Assembly (NCBI GenBank): GCA_963715565.1
Contig: OY970256.1
Location: 3,410,001 to 3,474,000, forward strand
Reading direction: 5' to 3'
DNA length: 64,000 bases
Source of the DNA: JACVRN01 sp963715565
GTDB lineage: Bacteria; Acidobacteriota; Blastocatellia; Pyrinomonadales; Pyrinomonadaceae
In this document: positions 59,018-64,000 of the stretch, piece after piece
Layout: each line of letters begins with the position of its first letter
Position numbering within the stretch: the stretch's first letter is position 1
The notes under the pieces: model-generated
Told to the model about the DNA's origin: nothing
Database searches by the model: none
What the model saw: the letters and a program-made list of their open reading frames with translations, nothing else
Position numbers and translations under genes: made by a program

Positions 59018-59863
59018 TTAATTTTCATCGTCGCCGTCAATGCTTATCGGGCTTTCCAAAGCCCGGTGCAAGGGGTAGTCTAAAATCTTTTGAGCAATTA
59101 GAAGATGGTCGCTTTCATCTTGAACTTCAAGATTCTCCAGTCTCGCTTTTAATAATCTGTACCACCTTAGTCCCTCATAACCTTCTGCCTCAGCGCTTCC
59201 AGACAAAATACGGACGGCACCTATTAAAACAGGTAGAACAATGCTGCACGCTAATGCGTGCTGTAACTTTGGGTCCCTTTTTTGCAATTCATACAACTTA
59301 TAATCTTCCTGCGGCAATATAATTCTTATCTTGTCGAGTTCATAACGGACGGCCATTGCTTTATCGGATTTGTCCGATGACGGCTCAATTTGCATTAGAG
59401 AAGATATTTTCTTTAGAGCGTCGTAATCTTTTGTTGCTTCAAAAACATAATGGTCTCCAACTGCTAGGATGTCTCCTTTCTTTATTGGGAAATCTGCATT
59501 TGAGTAATCTTCATGGGCCCCCACAATTCTATAGTTGTTAATATCTTTACTAGCGCAAATAAAGACATTGACTTCAACCGGCCCATTCAAATCATCGGCT
59601 GGTACTTTTATTTCAGCTTCATCTGAAGAGGTTTGATAACTCTGCCTAAACATTGTGTTAGAACATTCAAAGTGGGCTGTGTACAGAGCTTGATTTCCAC
59701 GGATTAACTGTTGAAGAGTAGAGTTACTGCACCAGCACTGGACGGAGAAATAATAAAACTCCTTATCATTTCTATATGTAAGCGCAGTTTGAAACCCGGA
59801 GCCGGAAACATCATCCCTATTACCAAGCACAGGGTGAGGATAAGATTTTATTTTAAGCTTCAT
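59018..59863 (-). CDS. Unknown protein of the methylase-ATPase operon
   Basis: 281 residues. The N-terminal half is beta-rich (FYYFSVQCWCSNSTLQQLI; VEVNVFICASKDINNYRIVG), the C-terminal half helical (YKLYELQKRDPKLQHALACS). No known domain is recognised. It overlaps the end of the GHKL ATPase gene by 11 bases, so the two are translationally coupled and probably interact. Low GC fits the island. Confidence 0.6.
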   Translation of the reverse strand: MKLKIKSYPHPVLGNRDDVSGSGFQTALTYRNDKEFYYFSVQCWCSNSTLQQLIRGNQALYTAHFECSNTMFRQSYQTSSDEAEIKVPADDLNGPVEVNVFICASKDINNYRIVGAHEDYSNADFPIKKGDILAVGDHYVFEATKDYDALKKISSLMQIEPSSDKSDKAMAVRYELDKIRIILPQEDYKLYELQKRDPKLQHALACSIVLPVLIGAVRILSGSAEAEGYEGLRWYRLLKARLENLEVQDESDHLLIAQKILDYPLHRALESPISIDGDDEN

Positions 59864-61697
59864 ACGCCGCTATCTCTATTGAAAGCCGGTCGGCAGCTTC
59901 TACTTGTAAATACAATTTAGTATTGTTTCCCTTCTCTAACGTGAGGTTTTGAATAATTCCCTTGTTAGTTTGCAGAAGAGTCCCATCATCATTCCATGCC
60001 TTTAATACAGATACTTGAACAGGCACCGAATCATCACCGACTGCATAGACTCGTAGTTCAACTTCATGTGTGGCATTTGATTTAAGAACTGCTCTATATG
60101 TTCCTGTTTCTGCTTCAGCAAGAAAAACCCGGCTCTTGATTTGTATTTTTGAGGATTTAGCAGCATCGCCCGGCCCCTTCTTGCCGCCTTTTCTATCTCC
60201 TCCTCCATTGCCCCCGCCACCGCCGTTCCCGTTGCCGCCGCCACTGCCCCCTGTTTGACCGGAACCAGCCTCATCAATCAAATTAACGAAACTGCTCTCA
60301 GTACTTTTCGTTATTGGCTTAACGCTGATTTCTTCTTCTGCGGTCTTAGGCTTTCTATTGCTTCCTTCATCAGGCTCAGTTCCGACTTCTGAATCATTAA
60401 GAGGGCTGTCCCCTTCTTCATCATCAGGAAGCCATTTATACAAATCTGGAATTTCAGAAATTTGGCTCTCGTTTACCGTCTGTAAAGATTGAACTTGCTT
60501 CCTAATCCAATCATTTAGTTCTCTTAAGGTCTGGCTATTTGCTCCAGGTGCAGGCCGGTCCTTGTCCCAATTATCGTGCCGTGGCGGCTCCATTTCACGG
60601 AGTTTCGCATTACCTTTTGTATTATCACAGTAAAATACGCCGGCATAAGGGATTAGCGACATAAATCTCTGCTGATAAATTATCATTCCGGTACTGCGCA
60701 CCATAGCAACTTTCTTTGGAAGGGCGGTGCCGTTTGTAGTTAAATTTAAACTAACCTTTCCTAATGTAGGCAGCTTCCCAGAAATTTTTATGCTTTGCGG
60801 GTCAACCATTGCGTTATAAAAATGATGGGCAGTAAAAGTCTTTCTCTCGGAGAACTCCTCCATGTATTCAGCTAAATTCTTTGAATTAATCACCTCTTTT
60901 TCAATTTTGACGACAAGCCGACCATTCTTTAAAGCTACCCAAAAATTTTCCAACACTGCGACTTTTAGGTCATCCTGCCAAGTTGAATCAACGTCATAAC
61001 CTAAAATAAAAATATCCGTGCCAGTTTTTTTTCTCCGAAAAATTGCAGGCATTTGCCCCGAACTTCTTATAGAGGCACCGTTGTCATTTCCAAGATAGCC
61101 AACATGCTGTGCTTTTATATTTCTGCCCCCTATTTTATGCTTATGAGTCGCAAGGCGAGCGACACCCTGAAATGCGTATTTCTTATCAGCAGTCAGAGTA
61201 GAATACAGAACTGTTCTGAGCCTACTTGCAGCAAATGGCGCACTTTTTCCTATACCGAATGAACCACCTTCACTTCCGAACTTTGATGAAGAACCGCTCG
61301 ACCGCACAAGATTGTACCAGCCGTCATCAACATCATCGTCTTTACCAGTAACGCCGGTAGTATTGAAGTCCGATATTTTTAATACAGGAATAGATTTCCG
61401 GCTTATTAGCGCAGAAGCACGGTCAAAGAATGCTTTGCCTTCAGCATCCTTTGGTCGGTATTCAGCACAAGACTTAAAACGTTGCTTTAGTTCTTTAAGC
61501 CAATCATATTTTTCAGTTAGAAGGATTTTATCGAATGTAACTAAAACAGGTTGTTTTTTATTGTCTTGAGCATCAATACAGTTCTGTATTGCTTCTCTGG
61601 CAATGTAATTATTTATATTGCCTCGAAACGTTTCTACGCCCGCTTCGTGAAAACCGTATTCTTGGCCACCGCCATTATCTGGAAAGAACCAATTCAT
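59853..61697 (-). CDS. GHKL-type ATPase (MutL/MORC-like, restriction-associated)
   Basis: 614 residues. The Bergerat fold is shown by REAIQNCIDAQ (N-box, residues 34-44), ISDFNTTGVTG (G1 box, about 107) and GGSFGIGKSAPFA (G2 box, about 145). A transducer-like middle part follows, then a Gly-rich linker near residue 510 (GGNGNGGGGGNGGG) and a C-terminal beta domain. It overlaps the methylase gene by 23 bases. Prokaryotic GHKL ATPases next to methylases have been linked to restriction-modification systems and to the origin of MORC ATPases; a role as a DNA-clamp ATPase is inference. Confidence 0.85.
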   Translation of the reverse strand: MNWFFPDNGGGQEYGFHEAGVETFRGNINNYIAREAIQNCIDAQDNKKQPVLVTFDKILLTEKYDWLKELKQRFKSCAEYRPKDAEGKAFFDRASALISRKSIPVLKISDFNTTGVTGKDDDVDDGWYNLVRSSGSSSKFGSEGGSFGIGKSAPFAASRLRTVLYSTLTADKKYAFQGVARLATHKHKIGGRNIKAQHVGYLGNDNGASIRSSGQMPAIFRRKKTGTDIFILGYDVDSTWQDDLKVAVLENFWVALKNGRLVVKIEKEVINSKNLAEYMEEFSERKTFTAHHFYNAMVDPQSIKISGKLPTLGKVSLNLTTNGTALPKKVAMVRSTGMIIYQQRFMSLIPYAGVFYCDNTKGNAKLREMEPPRHDNWDKDRPAPGANSQTLRELNDWIRKQVQSLQTVNESQISEIPDLYKWLPDDEEGDSPLNDSEVGTEPDEGSNRKPKTAEEEISVKPITKSTESSFVNLIDEAGSGQTGGSGGGNGNGGGGGNGGGDRKGGKKGPGDAAKSSKIQIKSRVFLAEAETGTYRAVLKSNATHEVELRVYAVGDDSVPVQVSVLKAWNDDGTLLQTNKGIIQNLTLEKGNNTKLYLQVEAADRLSIEIAAYEA

Positions 61698-62766
61698 TGT
61701 TAGTCTCTCGCTGTAGCTCAGTTTCTCTTTGTTTCAATTGAAAGATGCATTCGCGTACAAGCAATTCAGCAACTTCCACAGTGACTGCGTTTCCTATCTG
61801 CTTACTAATTTGTGCCCTTGACATATTTTCAGGGATTCGGAACCAATCATCGGTAAAGCCTTGAAGCCTTGCGCATTCTTTTGGAGTAAGCTTTCTAATT
61901 CCCCAATTATCTTTAATAACAGGATGATTATGGCCACCGTCTCCCATGTTCGCCATTAATGTAAAACAGGTACCTGATTTATTTTCCCGTACGTAGTTTC
62001 GACGCAGAAGATAAACAGCTTCCGGGTTTCCATTAGAAAATGCTTTCTCAAAGTGTGGGTAATACGTATCGCCGGGTTTAAAGTAAACCTCGTCAGGCGC
62101 TTTTTTGTCTAATTCCAAAAATTCTCTAACTTTCCTTAAGCTCCCATTTGGAAGCGGTTCGGGGAATCTGAATGTATTACAAGGGAAATAATCTATATTA
62201 AATGCAACCATGAAAATCCGCTCTCTATTTTGCGGAATATCTGTGTGAGTCATTGTATTGAGTAAGGCGGCATCTTTGTTTGAAAACCAATAGCCGGCTC
62301 TTTGTATTTCAGACTTTACAATCTCGAAAGTTCTACCCTTGTCGTGCGTCCGAAAGTTTTTAACATTTTCCAGCAACAGAATTTTAGGCTTTGCTCGGTC
62401 AAACTCTCTAATCAGCCGAATAATGTGAGAAAACAGTTGACCTCTCTCATCTTTCAAACCTTTCATACGTCCGGCAACAGAGAAGGGTTGGCAAGGAAAG
62501 CCACCTGTTAGAATATCAACAGATTCCAATTTATCTTTATCTACCTCTAAATACTCAATTTGTTTGTTGATACACCTTACAGCCGGGAAATTCAGCCTGA
62601 AAGTTTCTACTGCATAGCGGTCTTTTTCATTTACCCAACTAACATCAACTCCATTTCTTACGAGTGCCCGCGTGAAGCTTCCAATGCCAGTAAAAAGACA
62701 GCCTGCTTTGTATTGCCTTATTGTAGATTCGCTATCTTCTAGGTTAAGTGTATCCATGCTCATCGC
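61675..62766 (-). CDS. dcm: DNA (cytosine-5)-methyltransferase, second copy
   Basis: 363 residues from the ATG at 62766; an ATG at 62826 would add 20. Conserved blocks: KAGCLFTGIGSFTRALVRNG, GGFPCQPFSVAGR with the catalytic Cys, ILLLENVKNF, DIPQNRERIFMVAF and QIGNAVTVEVAELL. Its sequence is far from the copy at 55441, so the targets probably differ. It is the first gene of the five-gene minus-strand operon and is divergent from the PD-(D/E)XK nuclease gene, with a shared regulatory region. Confidence 0.92.
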   Translation of the reverse strand, partial: AMSMDTLNLEDSESTIRQYKAGCLFTGIGSFTRALVRNGVDVSWVNEKDRYAVETFRLNFPAVRCINKQIEYLEVDKDKLESVDILTGGFPCQPFSVAGRMKGLKDERGQLFSHIIRLIREFDRAKPKILLLENVKNFRTHDKGRTFEIVKSEIQRAGYWFSNKDAALLNTMTHTDIPQNRERIFMVAFNIDYFPCNTFRFPEPLPNGSLRKVREFLELDKKAPDEVYFKPGDTYYPHFEKAFSNGNPEAVYLLRRNYVRENKSGTCFTLMANMGDGGHNHPVIKDNWGIRKLTPKECARLQGFTDDWFRIPENMSRAQISKQIGNAVTVEVAELLVRECIFQLKQRETELQRETNNELVLSR

Positions 62767-62875
62767 TCTTTGGATAAATCTGTATTTAAAGCTCTCTGTT
62801 AATATATGAAGCTTCCTATTACGCATTAAGCTGGAGAAACATTAAAACTCTAAAGACTATAGACTGAAGTAAGAA

Positions 62876-62944
62876 CTCTAGGCCGTAAATAGGCGATTAT
62901 TCTACATATGGTTAGGATTGCGTCAAGCCTAGAGCGAAATTTTG
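62876..62944. promoter_or_regulatory. Inverted repeat in the divergent methylase-nuclease region
   Basis: CTCTAGGC (62876-62883) is repeated inverted as GCCTAGAG (62937-62944), 53 bp apart, in the 230-290 bp between the methylase gene and the nuclease gene. The spacing would allow looping or binding of a dimeric regulator that balances the two genes. No controller gene is seen in the window. Confidence 0.5.
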
Positions 62945-63056
62945 TTGTATTATTCTATTACTACCTTGATTATCATTAGGAAAGAACTTTCGTAATAGGC
63001 TGTTCTTCCACGCATATGATTAAAATACCTTCACTACTGTTATAAGGAGAAGAATA

Positions 63057-64000
63057 ATGGCTCTCCTATCCCTCTGGTCCTCAAATCCCGAGGCAGTCAT
63101 TTCCTTATCAATTGAGCAGATTGTAGCTACAGCTGGAGACGGCAGGCTCCGTGATGAAAGTGAATGCTCAAAAGAACTAAGGGCCTTTCTTTCGCAAGTG
63201 TCTAGTGAAAAACTTGTCGAATATGCTGACTACTGCCTTACAGCCGGATTTAATAAGAGCGGAATGGTTCTTCAAGACATCGTTAACGAACTTGGAAGGC
63301 GTCTGGATTACGATGTTGTTAACGGACGTTACCAAGGTACATCAAGCGCTGTAGGTAATGATGGTCTTTGGAGAAGTCCCGAAGGCCATGACATTCTAGT
63401 AGAAGTTAAGACTACAGATGCGTATCGTGTGCCGTTAAATACAATTGCTAATTACCGCGACAGACTTAAAAGCGAGAAAAGAATTGCGGCCTCAAACTCA
63501 ATGCTACTTGTCGTAGGCCGGGAAGATACTGGAGAACTTGAGGCCCAAGTGCGTGGCTCCCGTCATGCATGGGACATGCGGTTGATAAGTGTAGATGCGT
63601 TAACGCATCTTGTAAAACTAAAAGAGAGTACAGAGGGGGCGTCCACAGGCTCCAAGATAAGAAGCGTACTGATACCTATGGAATACACGCGCCTTGATAC
63701 GCTAATAGATGTTATGTTTACAGCAGCAAGGGATGTAGAAAGCGCTGTTGACGCAGAAAAACAGCCAAGTAGTGAGGATGAAAGTGACAGGTCGGGCCGA
63801 GATTTTACCGACCCAGTGTTAATGCAAGAAAAGCGTGACCGAATCATTAATTCATTTGCTAGACAGCATAATGTTAAGTTAATCCGTAAGAGTCGCGCTC
63901 TTTATTGGAATGCAGAACATAGGTTTAGGACTGTTTGCGCCGTATCGAAGCGTTATACGAGGAGTGGCAACGTCTCCTATTGGTATGCTTATCATCCACA
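63057..64000 (+). CDS. PD-(D/E)XK restriction endonuclease-like protein (runs off the right edge)
   Basis: The frame is open from the ATG at 63057, after AAGGAG, to the window end: 314 codons without a stop. Near residue 120 it contains EGHDILVEVKTTDAYRVPL, which fits the PD-(D/E)XK nuclease core (D...ExK). The preceding IVNELGRRLDYDVVNGRYQG and following SNSMLLVVGREDTGELEAQV fit a restriction-type nuclease fold. The region past residue 235 is acidic, followed by a basic stretch (NVKLIRKSRALYWNAEHRF). Being divergent from the dcm operon, it could be its cutting partner. Confidence 0.75.
   Translation, partial: MALLSLWSSNPEAVISLSIEQIVATAGDGRLRDESECSKELRAFLSQVSSEKLVEYADYCLTAGFNKSGMVLQDIVNELGRRLDYDVVNGRYQGTSSAVGNDGLWRSPEGHDILVEVKTTDAYRVPLNTIANYRDRLKSEKRIAASNSMLLVVGREDTGELEAQVRGSRHAWDMRLISVDALTHLVKLKESTEGASTGSKIRSVLIPMEYTRLDTLIDVMFTAARDVESAVDAEKQPSSEDESDRSGRDFTDPVLMQEKRDRIINSFARQHNVKLIRKSRALYWNAEHRFRTVCAVSKRYTRSGNVSYWYAYHP

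Larger units (their letters stand above)
51850..64000. mobile_element. Integrative genomic island with defence genes (left end approximate, right end outside)
   Basis: The island begins near 51850, inside the glycosyltransferase fragment, and reaches the right edge. It is visibly AT-richer than the host DNA to the left (not counted). It carries a tyrosine recombinase next to its left end, a SWIM protein, an excisionase-like HTH protein, two vsr, two dcm-type methylase genes, an HNH nuclease, a GHKL ATPase, two unknown proteins and a PD-(D/E)XK nuclease. None of the host's palindromic repeat families appears in it, which supports its foreign origin. No attachment repeat can be assigned without the right end. 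Confidence 0.8.

Overview
The window looks like a chromosome segment of a GC-rich, Gram-negative-type heterotroph. The gene set (bactofilin, M61 peptidase with PDZ domain, HEAT/cyclophilin fusion, DUF4112, DinB, molybdopterin oxidoreductase, zinc-ribbon thioredoxin) and the many intergenic palindromic repeats would suit Acidobacteriota, perhaps class Blastocatellia. That placement is an inference; no rRNA or marker tree is available here.

Layout. 1-9.4 kb: the N-terminal part of a vanadium-haloperoxidase-like protein, an extended SDR, a PerR-type regulator whose own promoter carries a Per box, a 2-Cys peroxiredoxin and a thioredoxin-fold protein, then DUF4112, an M1-like protein lacking the catalytic glutamate, and a HEAT/cyclophilin gene broken by a one-base frameshift. 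9.7-10.0 kb: a 12-unit, 21-bp tandem repeat open on both strands. 10-26.7 kb: molybdopterin oxidoreductase, bactofilin, ttcA, a GT39-like membrane protein, two GNATs, nadE, the hyuA/hyuB pair, a cyclase and a Gfo/Idh oxidoreductase. 26.7-28.0 kb: a tRNA with anticodon CAU, split after U33 by a 640-nt group I intron that carries an antisense HNH endonuclease gene; a second HNH gene follows the tRNA. 28.1-41.3 kb: housekeeping and secreted proteins, M61 peptidase, FabG and enoyl-CoA hydratase, thioredoxin, DoxX, MFS, CYTH protein and a domain-swapped aconitase-family enzyme. 41.5-44.7 kb: a large WD40-Roc GTPase-TIR protein. 45.1-50.7 kb: alpha-amylase, methyltransferase, bestrophin plus beta-carbonic anhydrase, and a tandem PilZ-like protein.

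From about 51.85 kb to the right edge the sequence becomes visibly AT-richer and is an integrative island. It begins inside the 5' end of a glycosyltransferase gene, next to a tyrosine recombinase, a SWIM protein and an excisionase-like HTH protein. Its cargo is defence-like: vsr-dcm followed by a converging HNH nuclease; then, on the minus strand, a five-gene operon (cytosine methyltransferase, GHKL ATPase, an unknown protein, a possible DUF6339 protein, Vsr); and, divergent from it, a gene for a PD-(D/E)XK nuclease that runs off the window. The five-gene operon with its divergent nuclease is the best candidate here for a poorly described restriction-like system.

The host part carries at least eight families of imperfect inverted repeats, mostly between genes. 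One copy lies in frame inside hyuB, and another supplies the start codon of the GT39-like gene. All functional calls come from reading the sequence; no database search was run.
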